Both the position numbers and the translations under genes were made by a program. A DNA stretch of 64,000 bases from Caballeronia temeraria. GTDB taxonomy: Bacteria; Pseudomonadota; Gammaproteobacteria; Burkholderiales; Burkholderiaceae. Positions 47,349 through 56,158 of the stretch are shown in pieces (the first letter of the stretch is position 1; each line of letters opens with the position of its first letter). The DNA is taken from assembly GCF_001544795.2 (NCBI RefSeq), contig NZ_FCOI02000015.1, forward strand, positions 1-64,000, read 5' to 3'. Under the pieces are notes generated by a model. It was not told the DNA's origin and did not search any database. It saw only the letters and a program-made list of their open reading frames with translations.

Positions 47349-48146
47349 ATGGGCTTTCTCGCTGGAAAACGAATTCTGCTGACGGGCCTGCTGTCGAACC
47401 GCTCGATCGCTTACGGCATCGCCGAGGCCTGCAAGCGCGAGGGCGCGGAACTGGCGTTCACGTATGTCGGCGAGCGTTTCAAGGAGCGCATCACCGAGTT
47501 CGCGACCGAGTTCGGCAGCGACATGGTCTATCCGTGCGACGTCGCCGACGACGCGCAAATCGAAGGGCTCTTCGCGTCGCTGAAAGAACGCTGGGATTCG
47601 CTCGACGGCCTCGTGCATTCCATCGGCTTCGCGCCGCGCGAGGCAATCGCCGGCGACTTCCTCGACGGCATGACGCGCGAGAACTTCCGCGTCGCGCACG
47701 ACATCTCCGCGTACAGCTTCCCCGCGCTCGCCAAGGCCGCGCTGCCGTTGCTGAAAGACGGCTCGTCGCTGCTCACGCTATCGTATCTCGGCGCCGAGCG
47801 CGCGCTGCCGAACTACAACACGATGGGCCTCGCGAAGGCATCGCTCGAAGCGAGCGTGCGTTACATGGCGGCGTCGCCGTCGCTCGGCGGCAAGGGCGTG
47901 CGCGTGAACGCCATTTCCGCCGGCCCGATCAAGACGCTGGCCGCGAGCGGCATCAAGGGTTTCGGGAAGATTTTGAACTTCGTCGAAGAGAACGCGCCGC
48001 TCAAGCGCAACGTGACGATCGAGCAAGTGGGCAATGTCGCGGCGTTCCTGCTGTCGGACCTGGCGGGCGGCGTGAGCGCGGAAGTCATGCATGTCGATGC
48101 AGGATTTCACGCGGTCGTCGGCGGAATGGGCAGCGAAGCGGAATAA
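47349..48146 (+). CDS. fabI: Enoyl-[acyl-carrier-protein] reductase (NADH)
   Basis: 265 residues. Last step of each fatty-acid elongation round. The cofactor motif GLLSNRSIAYG (13-23) replaces the usual SDR glycine motif, as in all FabI. Catalytic Y156 and K163 (ALPNYNTMGLAKAS) have the FabI six-residue spacing, with Y146 nearby. AAGGAG precedes the ATG at 47349; the frame is open far upstream but lacks homology there. Followed by a strong terminator. Confidence 0.95.
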   Translation: MGFLAGKRILLTGLLSNRSIAYGIAEACKREGAELAFTYVGERFKERITEFATEFGSDMVYPCDVADDAQIEGLFASLKERWDSLDGLVHSIGFAPREAIAGDFLDGMTRENFRVAHDISAYSFPALAKAALPLLKDGSSLLTLSYLGAERALPNYNTMGLAKASLEASVRYMAASPSLGGKGVRVNAISAGPIKTLAASGIKGFGKILNFVEENAPLKRNVTIEQVGNVAAFLLSDLAGGVSAEVMHVDAGFHAVVGGMGSEAE

Positions 48147-48170
48147 GCGCGCACTCCCCGCTTCAAACGA

Positions 48171-48204
48171 AAGCGCCGCTCACGTGATGTGAGCGGCGCT
48201 TTTT
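48171..48204. terminator. Bidirectional terminator after fabI
   Basis: Perfect 13-bp stem AAGCGCCGCTCAC / GTGAGCGGCGCTT (48171-48183 and 48189-48201), loop of 5, then TTT on the plus strand. It also closes the convergent gene at 48234. Confidence 0.9.
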
Positions 48205-48233
48205 CTTTGCTGCGCGGGTCTCCGGCCGGTTTG

Positions 48234-48620
48234 TCAACGGTGCCCGTGCGGACCGCCGTGGCCGTTGCCATGTCCGTGGCCGTGCCCGGGCGGCGGGCCG
48301 TGCGGACGCGGCGGAGGCGGCGGCCGATGACCATGTCCGTAATGACGATAGTAGTCGTTGCGGCTCCAGTAACGGCCCCCGTCCCAGTATCGATTGCCGT
48401 GCCAGCCGATGACGACCGGCGGCGCATACATCGGCGCCGGCTGATACACGACGGGCGGCGGCGGCGGCGCGTACACCGGCGTCGGCGCGACATAGACCGG
48501 CGCCGGAATGCCGATATTCACGCCCACGTGCACGTCCGCCGCGCGCGCGATGTTCGTCGCACCGAGTGCGGCAATCGCCAGCACGCCCGCCCCGATTCGT
48601 CCCGAGAAATTTCTTTTCAT
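48234..48620 (-). CDS. Small exported Pro/His-rich protein (copy 1)
   Basis: 128 residues from the ATG at 48620. A signal peptide ends at ARA/A (near 29). The mature chain has VGVNIGIPAPVYVAP, a run of Pro-rich VYAPPPPPVVY repeats, the block GWHGNRYWDGGRYWSRNDYYRHYGHGH, then a Pro/Gly/His tail (HGPPPGHGHGHGNGHGGPHGHR). It is paralogous to the gene at 48873. The His-Gly tail suggests metal binding at or outside the outer membrane; function unknown. Confidence 0.8.
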   Translation of the reverse strand: MKRNFSGRIGAGVLAIAALGATNIARAADVHVGVNIGIPAPVYVAPTPVYAPPPPPVVYQPAPMYAPPVVIGWHGNRYWDGGRYWSRNDYYRHYGHGHRPPPPPRPHGPPPGHGHGHGNGHGGPHGHR

Positions 48621-48812
48621 ATGCAACCGGACCTCGCTTTTCTTCTGGTTCGCTTGCGACGAAATATAACGGAAACCTTTCGGCGCAATATTTCAGTTCT
48701 GTAAGTTCTTGCCTACCGGCGCGATACGTCAGGAGAAACCTTACCTTTTGTTACATTGCATCGATCGGAATGTCGCGGCGTTTCATCGACCGTGGCAAAT
48801 CCGCGTCACATC

Positions 48813-48846
48813 GGAAAAGAAAAAGCCACCCGCTCGCGAGTGGCTT
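48813..48846 (-). terminator. Terminator of the second Pro/His-rich gene
   Basis: Inverted repeat AAGCCAC / GTGGCTT (48823-48829 and 48840-48846) with inner CGC/GCG pairing; on the minus strand it is followed by TTTTCTTTTCC. 26 bases after the gene's stop. Confidence 0.75.
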
Positions 48847-48872
48847 TCAGGCAATGCGGGCGAATCGATCGA

Positions 48873-49232
48873 TCAATGCCAGCCGTTGTGGCGACCGTGG
48901 TCGTGGTCGTGATCGTCGTGGTGATCGTAGCCGTGACCATGACCGTAGTGGCGATAGTAATCATCGCGATCCCAGTAGCGGCGGCCATCCCAGTAACGAT
49001 CGCCGTGCCAGCCGATCACGACGACCGGCTGCGCGTACACCGGCGGCGGAGGCGGCGCGTACACGACGGGCGGCGGAGGCGGCGCATAGACCGGCGCGGG
49101 CGCGACGTACACAGGCGCGGGCACCCCGATGTTCACGCCCACGGACACGCCCGCACTGGCCGCGCCGGACAACATCAGACCGCCGATCATCACGGCGCCA
49201 GCCAGCACGGAAGCCTTCGATACCTTGTTCAT
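48873..49232 (-). CDS. Small exported Pro/His-rich protein (copy 2)
   Basis: 119 residues from the ATG near 49232 (MNKVSKASVL). A signal peptide ends at ASA/G (near 27). It shares VGVNIGVPAPVYVAPAPVYAPPPPPVVY and GWHGDRYWDGRRYWDRDDYYRHYGHGH with the gene at 48234. Its tail is His/Asp-rich (YDHHDDHDHDHGRHNGWH) rather than Pro/Gly/His-rich. Tandem, same orientation, each with its own terminator, so they look like separately transcribed duplicates. Function unknown. Confidence 0.8.
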   Translation of the reverse strand: MNKVSKASVLAGAVMIGGLMLSGAASAGVSVGVNIGVPAPVYVAPAPVYAPPPPPVVYAPPPPPVYAQPVVVIGWHGDRYWDGRRYWDRDDYYRHYGHGHGYDHHDDHDHDHGRHNGWH

Positions 49233-49367
49233 GTGAAGCCCCACCTCGATGGGTTGTTTGTTGTGTTGACGGGACTATATCGGACCGCCGCAACGTCGAG
49301 TGTTCGACTTCGTAACCTGCTATTACCGTCGAAAATCCTTACGAAAAGTAATCTCGTGCGCATGAAA

Positions 49368-49396
49368 TAAAACGGCCTTCGCATCACGAAGGCCGT
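49368..49396 (-). terminator. Terminator of the MFS transporter gene
   Basis: Perfect 10-bp stem ACGGCCTTCG / CGAAGGCCGT (49372-49381 and 49387-49396), loop of 5, followed on the minus strand by TTTTATTTC. 24 bases after the gene's stop. Confidence 0.85.
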
Positions 49397-49419
49397 CGTC
49401 TGCGAGAACTGCCGCGCCG

Positions 49420-50739
49420 TCAGTTCGGCAGTTCCTGCCCCTTCGTTTCCGGCGCGAGCGGAATCACCGCGAGACCGATAAGAAACGCGATCGACGTGAT
49501 CGCGATCGGCACGCCGAGCGTCTTCATGTTGAGCACCATCGCGCCGATGCCGAAGTTCACGATCGCGCCGAAAAAGCGCCCCACCGACGTGCAGAACGCA
49601 AAGGCCGTGGCCCGCACGCGGGTTTCGAACTGCTCGGGCAGCCACAGCGAAAAGAGCGCGAAGTTGCCGCCGAAAAAGCCCAGCACGACGAGCAGCGCGA
49701 TGAACGGCACGAGCCCGTTCGGCAGATAGAACGCCCAGCCGAACGCGAGCGCGATCGACGCCGCCATGCCGACGAAATACACCGCGAGCGTCTTTCTGCG
49801 GCCGATCTTCTCGGCCATCGGCGGCAGCGCGAGACAGCCGACGATCGTGCCGATGGACAGCAGGCCCGTCGCGATCGACGCCATGCGCGCCGCGTCGTGC
49901 TTGTCCATGCCCGCCTTCGTCGCGAGCTGCACGACCGCCGACGGCTCATATACCGCGCCCGCCCACAGCCCGATGATCGCCACCGTCAGCAGCACGGCCG
50001 CGACGATCGTCCGCTTGCGATATTGCGCATTGAAGATCGCCTTGAGCGAACTCTCATGCTTGACGTGCGGATGAACGGATTCGGCGCGCTCCCACTTGTC
50101 GGTTTCCTTCACGCGCAGAAGCACCACGATCGACACGACGACCGGAAACAGGCCGACGAGGAACATCGCGCGCCAGCCGAATGCCGCGCCGATCGTGTAG
50201 TTCAACGCAGCCGCAAGGAAGAAGCCCGCGTAATAGCCGGTCTGCAAATACCCCGCGCCCATCTTGCGACGATCCTCCGGCCACGCCTCCGCGACATACG
50301 TTCCCGCGAGCGCCCATTCCCCGCCGATCCCCACGCCCGCGCAGAAGCGGTAGAAGCCGAGCTCCCACACGTTGTGCGCGGTCGCCGCGAGGCCCGTGAA
50401 GATCGCGAACGTGAAGATGGTCGCGGCGAGCACCTTCGTGCGTCCGAAGCGGTCGGCGAGCGGTCCCCAGATGAACGACAAACCCCATCCCACGAGAAAG
50501 AGCGCGAACAGAATCGAGCCGGCCAGCCCGATATTCGCGGGCGTCGCCTCGTAGCCCGAACGCGGCAGCAGTTCGGTGAGCGCCGGCGCGAGCACGAGCG
50601 CGTAGATGAACGAGTCCATTCCGTCGAGCGTCCAGCCGGCCCACGCGCCCCAGAAGCCCGTAATCTGCGACCGGTTGAGCGGCGTCTTCGTGGCGCGCGT
50701 GGCGCTTATCTGTCGATCCAGCGTTGTCGGCATGGCCAT
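49420..50739 (-). CDS. MFS transporter, probable malonate/carboxylate importer
   Basis: 439 residues, 12 predicted membrane helices. The MFS loop 2-3 signature GPLADRFGRTKV is intact and the loop 8-9 copy is PPMAEKIGRRKT. It resembles the acid:proton symporter branch. It diverges from the GntR regulator and malonate decarboxylase operon, which lacks the usual mdcF or mdcLM/madLM transporter genes, so malonate uptake is the likely role. GGAGAG lies close before the ATG at 50739; the in-frame ATG at 50733 is also possible. Confidence 0.8.
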   Translation of the reverse strand: MAMPTTLDRQISATRATKTPLNRSQITGFWGAWAGWTLDGMDSFIYALVLAPALTELLPRSGYEATPANIGLAGSILFALFLVGWGLSFIWGPLADRFGRTKVLAATIFTFAIFTGLAATAHNVWELGFYRFCAGVGIGGEWALAGTYVAEAWPEDRRKMGAGYLQTGYYAGFFLAAALNYTIGAAFGWRAMFLVGLFPVVVSIVVLLRVKETDKWERAESVHPHVKHESSLKAIFNAQYRKRTIVAAVLLTVAIIGLWAGAVYEPSAVVQLATKAGMDKHDAARMASIATGLLSIGTIVGCLALPPMAEKIGRRKTLAVYFVGMAASIALAFGWAFYLPNGLVPFIALLVVLGFFGGNFALFSLWLPEQFETRVRATAFAFCTSVGRFFGAIVNFGIGAMVLNMKTLGVPIAITSIAFLIGLAVIPLAPETKGQELPN

Positions 50740-50826
50740 GTCTCTCCAAGAACAAATTAACGACGCGTCAGTAAGGAGTGTTTGTTTTGGCGTCTAGGGA
50801 AAGCACCGGGGAACCCGTGTGCGTTT

Positions 50827-50860
50827 TTATATATAATATTTGAACATCGACACACCACAA
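50827..50860. promoter_or_regulatory. Divergent promoter region between MFS gene and gntR-mdc operon
   Basis: A very AT-rich core in GC-rich surroundings. On the minus strand TTGTGG (50855-50860) and TATTAT (50833-50838) with a 16-base spacer face the MFS gene. On the plus strand a perfect TATAAT (50832-50837) faces gntR, with no good -35, as for an activated promoter. The two -10 boxes overlap. A palindrome TTATATATAA (50827-50836) lies on top and is a candidate operator for the GntR protein. Confidence 0.55.
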
Positions 50861-50880
50861 GTCCGCACTTTCACCTAGCC

Positions 50881-51651
50881 ATGCCGACAGATCTCTCCGC
50901 CGGATCGCATCCGGCCTCATTTCGCGACGCGCAGTTCGAACCGCGCCAGAGCACGTCGCGCTTCATCGCGGATGCGTTGCGCGCCGCGATCGTCGAGGGT
51001 TCGCTGTTGCCGGGCGAGCCGCTGCGCCAGGACGCGATCGCGCGGCAGTTCTCGGTCAGCGCCATTCCGGTGCGCGAAGCGTTCCGCCAGCTCGAAAGCG
51101 AAGGCTGGGTGACGATCGAGCCGAATCGCGGCGCGGCGGTCAGCCTGCAATCCGCCGACGAGGCCCGCGAGATCTACGAGATCCGCGCGTCGCTGGAAAG
51201 TCTCGCGATCGGCATTGCGATCGCGCATCACACGCCCGACACGCTCGCCGATGCGAAACGCCTGCTCGAAGCCGCCGAGAACGAGCCCGATCCCGCGCTC
51301 TACGTCGTGCGCAACGAGCAGTTCCATATGGCGCTCTACGCGCCCGCGGACCGCCCTCGCCTGATGGAGCTGATCGGCCAGATGCATCGGCGCGGCGAGC
51401 GTTATCTGCGGCTGAAACTCGGGCTGCCGATCCACAAGGATTCGTCCGATGCCGAGCATCGCGCAATCTTCGATGCGCTCGCCGCGCGCGATATCGAGCA
51501 GGCGCAGACGCTCGTCGCGCGCCATCTGCTCTCCACGGGCGAACTGATCTACCGCTTTCTCGCCGATGCGCAAGCGCTCGCCCAGTCGAGCCATGTCAAG
51601 AAGAAGCGCCGCGCATCTCCCCGAAAGACTTCCGCCAAGGCCGACCAATGA
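50881..51651 (+). CDS. GntR family regulator, FCD subfamily (malonate operon)
   Basis: 256 residues from the ATG at 50881, which is downstream of the TATAAT box; the frame runs further up but would start before the promoter. An N-terminal winged helix (about 25-90: FIADALRAAIVEGSLLPGEPLRQDAIARQFSVSAIPVREAFRQLESEGWV) is followed by an all-helical FCD ligand domain (about 105-225) and a basic tail (VKKKRRASPRKTSAK). First gene of the mdc transcript, overlapping mdcA by ATGA. By analogy with MdcY-type regulators it likely senses malonate or malonyl-CoA. Confidence 0.88.
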   Translation: MPTDLSAGSHPASFRDAQFEPRQSTSRFIADALRAAIVEGSLLPGEPLRQDAIARQFSVSAIPVREAFRQLESEGWVTIEPNRGAAVSLQSADEAREIYEIRASLESLAIGIAIAHHTPDTLADAKRLLEAAENEPDPALYVVRNEQFHMALYAPADRPRLMELIGQMHRRGERYLRLKLGLPIHKDSSDAEHRAIFDALAARDIEQAQTLVARHLLSTGELIYRFLADAQALAQSSHVKKKRRASPRKTSAKADQ

Positions 51652-53309
51652 ACGACGTCATCGCTGAAACCCGCAACTGGAACACGCGCGCGCAGGAAAA
51701 GGCGCGGCGTCTGAAGCTGATCGAGCCGTGGCTGAACGGCGCGGTGCTCGATTCGGCGCGCATCGTCGATGCGTTGAGCGCGCTCATCGTCACGGGCGAT
51801 CGCGTCGCGCTCGAAGGCAACAATCAGAAGCAGGCCGACTTTCTCTCACGCGCGTTCGCGAAGCTCGATCCGGATCGCGTGCACGATATCCATCTGCTCA
51901 TCTCGAGCATCAGCCGTCCCGAGCATCTCGCGCTTTTCGAGCAAGGCATCGCGCATAAGGTGGATTTCGCGTTCGCGGGGCCGCAGAGTCTGCGCGTCGC
52001 GCAACTGCTCGAAGACGGCATGCTGGAGATCGGCGCGATTTATACGTACATCGAACTCTATGCGCGCATGTTCATCGATCTCACGCCGCAGGTCGCGCTC
52101 GTGTGCGCGGTGCAGGCCGATCGCCACGGCAATCTGTACACCGGCGCGAACACCGAAGACACGCCGACGATCGTCGAAGCCACCGCGTTCCGGCACGGCA
52201 TCGTGGTCGCGCAGGTGAACGAAATCGTCGATGAACTGCCGCGCGTCGATATCCCCGGCTCGTGGGTCGATGTCGTCGTCGAGGCGGATCGGCCGTTCGC
52301 GGTCGAGCCGCTCTTCACGCGCGATCCGCGACACATCGGCGAATTGCAGATTCTCATGGCGATGATGACGATCCGCGGCATCTACGAGCGCTATGGCGTG
52401 ACGACGCTCAATCACGGCATCGGCTTCGATACCGCCGCGATCGAACTGCTGCTGCCCACTTACGGCGAAAAGCTTGGACTGAAAGGCAAGATCTGCACGA
52501 ACTGGGCGCTCAATCCGCATCCGACGCTCATTCCCGCGATCGAATCCGGCTGGGTCGATAGCGTGCATTGCTTCGGCAGCGAAGTCGGCATGGAGGATTA
52601 CATCGCTGCGCGCTCCGACGTGTTTTTCACCGGCCGCGACGGCAGCCTGCGCTCGAATCGCGTGTTCTGCCAGCTCGCGGGGCAATACGGCGTCGATCTG
52701 TTCATCGGATCGACCTTGCAGATGGACGCCGACGCGAATTCGTCGACGGTCACGCTCGGGCGGCTCGCGGGCTTCGGCGGCGCGCCGAACATGGGACACG
52801 ATCCGCGCGGCCGCCGGCATTCGAGCGAGGCGTGGCTCAAACTCCTGAAGGACGACGGCCCGAACCCGAAGATCGCGCGCGGTCACAAACTCGTCGTGCA
52901 GACCGCCGAGACGTACAAGAAAGGCGGCGAGCCGACCATCGTCGATGCGCTCGATGCGATCGCCGTCGGCGAGAAAAGCGGCATGCCGATCGCGCCCGTC
53001 ATGATCTACGGCGACGACGTCACGCATGTCGTGACGGAAGAAGGCATCGCGTATCTGCATGCGGCCGAAGGCGTCGATGAACGCCGCGCCGCGCTCGCGG
53101 CCGTCGCGGGCGTCACGCCGATCGGCATGCGCGCCGATCCCGCAAAAACCGCCGAGTTGAGACAGCGCGGCATCGTCGCGTATCCGGAAGATCTGGGCGT
53201 GCGGCGCGGCGAAGCGAAGCGTTCGCTGCTCGCGGCGCGCAGCATCGACGATCTCGTCGCGTGGTCGGGCGGACTGTATGCGCCGCCCGCGCGCTTCAGA
53301 AGCTGGTAA
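51648..53309 (+). CDS. mdcA: Malonate decarboxylase alpha subunit
   Basis: 553 residues. It is the acetyl-S-ACP:malonate ACP transferase, which exchanges acetyl for malonyl on the carrier protein MdcC at the start of each cycle. CoA-transferase-like sequence; blocks VALEGNNQKQADFL near the N-terminus and TNWALNPHPTLIPAIESGWVDSVHCFGSEVGMEDY are typical of MdcA. Full length. Translationally coupled to the regulator gene, 5 bases before mdcB. Confidence 0.96.
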   Translation: MNDVIAETRNWNTRAQEKARRLKLIEPWLNGAVLDSARIVDALSALIVTGDRVALEGNNQKQADFLSRAFAKLDPDRVHDIHLLISSISRPEHLALFEQGIAHKVDFAFAGPQSLRVAQLLEDGMLEIGAIYTYIELYARMFIDLTPQVALVCAVQADRHGNLYTGANTEDTPTIVEATAFRHGIVVAQVNEIVDELPRVDIPGSWVDVVVEADRPFAVEPLFTRDPRHIGELQILMAMMTIRGIYERYGVTTLNHGIGFDTAAIELLLPTYGEKLGLKGKICTNWALNPHPTLIPAIESGWVDSVHCFGSEVGMEDYIAARSDVFFTGRDGSLRSNRVFCQLAGQYGVDLFIGSTLQMDADANSSTVTLGRLAGFGGAPNMGHDPRGRRHSSEAWLKLLKDDGPNPKIARGHKLVVQTAETYKKGGEPTIVDALDAIAVGEKSGMPIAPVMIYGDDVTHVVTEEGIAYLHAAEGVDERRAALAAVAGVTPIGMRADPAKTAELRQRGIVAYPEDLGVRRGEAKRSLLAARSIDDLVAWSGGLYAPPARFRSW

Positions 53310-53314
53310 GCGCG

Positions 53315-54169
53315 ATGAAGCTCGCCCTTCGCGAAGTTTCATACGCGCTCGCGCCGTCGTTCATCGCGCAATGCGCCGTCGATGCGCTCATCGCCGAAGC
53401 GCGCCTCACGCCGAAGCCCGCGCTCGTCGATGAACGCGGCAGCGGCGCGCATCGCGATCTCGATCTGGACACGATGTTGCGTTCCGCTGATGCCCTGCAC
53501 CCGACGTTTCTCGCGATCGCGCGCGCGGCGTGCGACGTGCGGCCGTCGCAGGCTTTGCGCGAGCAACTCGCGCGCATCGGCCGCGAAGGCGAAGCCGCGA
53601 TGATGCGCGCGACGAACGGCAGCAATGCGCATCGCGGCGCGATCTGGATCGTCGGCTTGCTGTGCGCGGGCGCGGCGATGCATGCGCCCGGCGACAGCGA
53701 TGCGATCTGCGCATCGGCGGCGATGATCGCGCGTTTCGACGATCGTTATGCACCGATATCGGCGACGACGAGCCACGGCGCGCGCGTAAGCGAACGCTAT
53801 CGCGTGGCAGGCGCACGCGGCGAAGCGCACGACGGCTTTCCGCATGCATCGCGCATCGGCCTGCCCGCGCTTGATGCCGCGCGCGCACGCGGTCTCGGCG
53901 AAACCGACGCGCGTCTCGATGCGCTGATCGCGATCATCGCGTCGCTCGACGATACGTGTCTCCTGCATCGCGGCGGATGGCGCGCGCTGCAAGCGGCTCA
54001 AGACGGCGCGAAGCGCGTGATCGACCGCGGCGGCGCGGGCACGCACGAAGGACGCGCGGCGCTCGCGCTGCTCGATGCCGAATTGCTGGCGTTGAACGCA
54101 TCGCCCGGCGGCGCCGCCGATCTGCTCGCCGCCACACTCTTTCTCGACAGTCTCAGGCGCCTCGCCTGA
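53315..54169 (+). CDS. mdcB: Triphosphoribosyl-dephospho-CoA synthase
   Basis: 284 residues, CitG/MdcB family. It makes the 2'-(5''-triphosphoribosyl)-3'-dephospho-CoA precursor of the MdcC prosthetic group from ATP and dephospho-CoA. The family's LTPKPALVDERGSGAHRDLDL block lies near residues 30-50; HRGGWRALQAAQ and the C-terminal GGAADLLAATLFLDSL are also typical. The ATG at 53315 follows the mdcA stop; the frame is open upstream inside mdcA. Confidence 0.93.
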   Translation: MKLALREVSYALAPSFIAQCAVDALIAEARLTPKPALVDERGSGAHRDLDLDTMLRSADALHPTFLAIARAACDVRPSQALREQLARIGREGEAAMMRATNGSNAHRGAIWIVGLLCAGAAMHAPGDSDAICASAAMIARFDDRYAPISATTSHGARVSERYRVAGARGEAHDGFPHASRIGLPALDAARARGLGETDARLDALIAIIASLDDTCLLHRGGWRALQAAQDGAKRVIDRGGAGTHEGRAALALLDAELLALNASPGGAADLLAATLFLDSLRRLA

Positions 54170-54204
54170 CGTGCAAAACGAAGCGCATCGAAGAGGAACG
54201 AACG

Positions 54205-54507
54205 ATGGAAAACATGCGATACGAGTACCCCGCCACGCGGCCCGTCACGCGCCGCGCACACGTGGGCGTGGTCGGCTCGGGCGATCTGGAAGTGCTGCTC
54301 TCGCCGTCGCCAGGCGCGAACGCGGAAGTGGTGATCCGCACGAGCGTCGATGGTTACGGTCACGTGTGGAAAAGTGTGCTCGACCGCTTCTTCCAGCGCT
54401 ACGACGGCGCGGCGAAGATCGAGCTGAACGATTTCGGCGCGACGCCCGGCGTCGTGATGCTGCGCCTGTCCGAAGCCGTCGAGGCGAGCGAAGGAGACAC
54501 GCCATGA
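54205..54507 (+). CDS. mdcC: Malonate decarboxylase acyl carrier protein (delta subunit)
   Basis: 100 residues. It carries the acetyl/malonyl thioester on a 2'-(5''-phosphoribosyl)-3'-dephospho-CoA arm. S25 in GVVGSGDLEVLL is the attachment serine, the same number as in the Klebsiella protein. A GAGG site lies 8 bases before the ATG at 54205. It overlaps mdcD by ATGA. Confidence 0.95.
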   Translation: MENMRYEYPATRPVTRRAHVGVVGSGDLEVLLSPSPGANAEVVIRTSVDGYGHVWKSVLDRFFQRYDGAAKIELNDFGATPGVVMLRLSEAVEASEGDTP

Positions 54508-55346
54508 ACGCGCACGACACGTTTCTCGCGCGGCACAGCTTCATCGAACTGACGGCGCGCGAACGCGCGCAGGCGCTGCTCGACACAGGCACGTTCCGCG
54601 AACTGCTCGGTCCGTTCGATCGCATCGAATCGCCGTGGCTCGCGATGCAGAACATCGTCTGCCAGGCGGACGACGGCGCGGTGATCGCGCGCGGCATGCT
54701 CGGCGGCGAGCCGGCGGTGATCGCCGCGATCGAGCCGGCGTTTCAGGGCGGCAGCATCGGCGAAGTGTCGGGCGCGAAGATCGCGGCCGCACTCGAAATG
54801 GCCTTGAGCGAATTCGAAGCCGGACGCGCGATCCGTCCCGTCGTGCTGTTTGAAACCGGCGGCGTGCGGCTGCAGGAAGCGAATCTCGGGCTCGCGGTCA
54901 TCGCGGAGATTCAGGCGGCGATCGTCGCGTTGCGGCGGCATGTGCCGGTGGTCGGCGTGATCGGCGGAATGGTCGGCTGCTTCGGCGGCATGTCGCTCGC
55001 GGCGGCGCTGTGCACCGAACTCGTGATGACACGTCAGGCGCGTCTCGGCATGAACGGCCCGGAAGTGATCGAGCAGGAAGCGGGCGTCGAAGAACTCGAT
55101 TCGGGCGATCGCCGCCTCATCTGGTCGATGATCGGCGGCGAGCAACGTGTCGCGGCCGGTCTCGCGGACACGCTCGTCGAAGACGATACCGATCAGGTGC
55201 GCGACGCCGTGCTCGCCGCCTTCGGTCGCGGCGTGCCGAAGCAGCATCGCACCGAGAACGTGGATGGCTTCATCGCGCGGCTCGCGGAAGTGAATCCCGA
55301 TGCCATCGATCCCGATACCTTGCGCAAACTGTGGGGCGCATCATGA
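54504..55346 (+). CDS. mdcD: Malonate decarboxylase beta subunit
   Basis: 280 residues. With MdcE it forms the malonyl-S-ACP decarboxylase, a carboxyltransferase-fold enzyme of the AccD/crotonase superfamily that works without biotin here. Typical blocks are VVLFETGGVRLQEANLGL and GGMVGCFGGMSLAAALC, the latter forming an oxyanion hole. AAGGAGA precedes the ATG. ATGA overlaps at both ends with mdcC and mdcE. Confidence 0.95.
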   Translation: MNAHDTFLARHSFIELTARERAQALLDTGTFRELLGPFDRIESPWLAMQNIVCQADDGAVIARGMLGGEPAVIAAIEPAFQGGSIGEVSGAKIAAALEMALSEFEAGRAIRPVVLFETGGVRLQEANLGLAVIAEIQAAIVALRRHVPVVGVIGGMVGCFGGMSLAAALCTELVMTRQARLGMNGPEVIEQEAGVEELDSGDRRLIWSMIGGEQRVAAGLADTLVEDDTDQVRDAVLAAFGRGVPKQHRTENVDGFIARLAEVNPDAIDPDTLRKLWGAS

Positions 55347-56158
55347 CCGACACCCTTTCCCGCGGCGCGCTGTGGCTCGACGCGCTGACTTCGACCGCCG
55401 CGCCGACGCAACGCGGCCCGATCCGCGCGCGCGAAGGCGATCTTAACGGTGAACGCGCGAGCTTCTTCACCGTCGTGCCCGATCCGCAGAACCGCTTTCC
55501 CCGCGCGACCGATAACGTCGTCGGGCTCGAACAAGGCTGGCTGCTCGCGCGCGCCGTGCGCGAAACGATCGACGCCGATCGCGATGCCGATGTGAAGCGC
55601 CCCATCGTCGCCGTCGTCGATGTGAAAAGCCAGGCGTATGGACGTCGCGAGGAGCTGCTCGGCGTTCATCTCGCCTGCGCCGCCGCCGTCGATGCCTACG
55701 CGAGCGCGCGGCTCGCGGGTCATCCGGTGATCGCGTTGATCGTCGGCCCGGCGATGTCGGGCGCGTATCTCGCGCACGGTTATCAGGCGAACCGCATCGT
55801 CGCGCTCGACGCGCCCGGCACGGCCGTTCACGCGATGGGCAAGGAAGCCGCCGCGCGCGTCACGCGGCGCAGCGTCGAAAGCCTCGATGCGCTCGGCGAC
55901 GCCGTCCTGCCGATGTCCTACAAGATGAGCGCGTATGCGAAGCTCGGGCTGCTGCACGAGCTGATCGAAGGCATCGACGCCGATTCGCCCGCTTCCGCCG
56001 ACATCGCACGCGTGAAGGCATCGCTCGCGGCGGCGGTGGAGGATGCGCGCAACGGTTCGCGCGATCTCTCGAACCGCCTCGCTTCCGCCGATGCGAAACG
56101 CACGCGCGCCGCATCGATCGAAGTGCGCAGGCGCATGCGCGAGCAGTGGAGCGCGTGA
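55343..56158 (+). CDS. mdcE: Malonate decarboxylase gamma subunit
   Basis: 271 residues, the AccA-like partner of MdcD in the malonyl-S-ACP decarboxylase. The block IVAVVDVKSQAYGRREELLGVHLACAAAVDAY and IALIVGPAMSGAYLAHGYQANRI are typical. The C-terminus from about 230 is rich in Ala/Arg. Overlaps mdcD by ATGA and mdcG by one base (TGATG). Confidence 0.94.
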   Translation: MTDTLSRGALWLDALTSTAAPTQRGPIRAREGDLNGERASFFTVVPDPQNRFPRATDNVVGLEQGWLLARAVRETIDADRDADVKRPIVAVVDVKSQAYGRREELLGVHLACAAAVDAYASARLAGHPVIALIVGPAMSGAYLAHGYQANRIVALDAPGTAVHAMGKEAAARVTRRSVESLDALGDAVLPMSYKMSAYAKLGLLHELIEGIDADSPASADIARVKASLAAAVEDARNGSRDLSNRLASADAKRTRAASIEVRRRMREQWSA

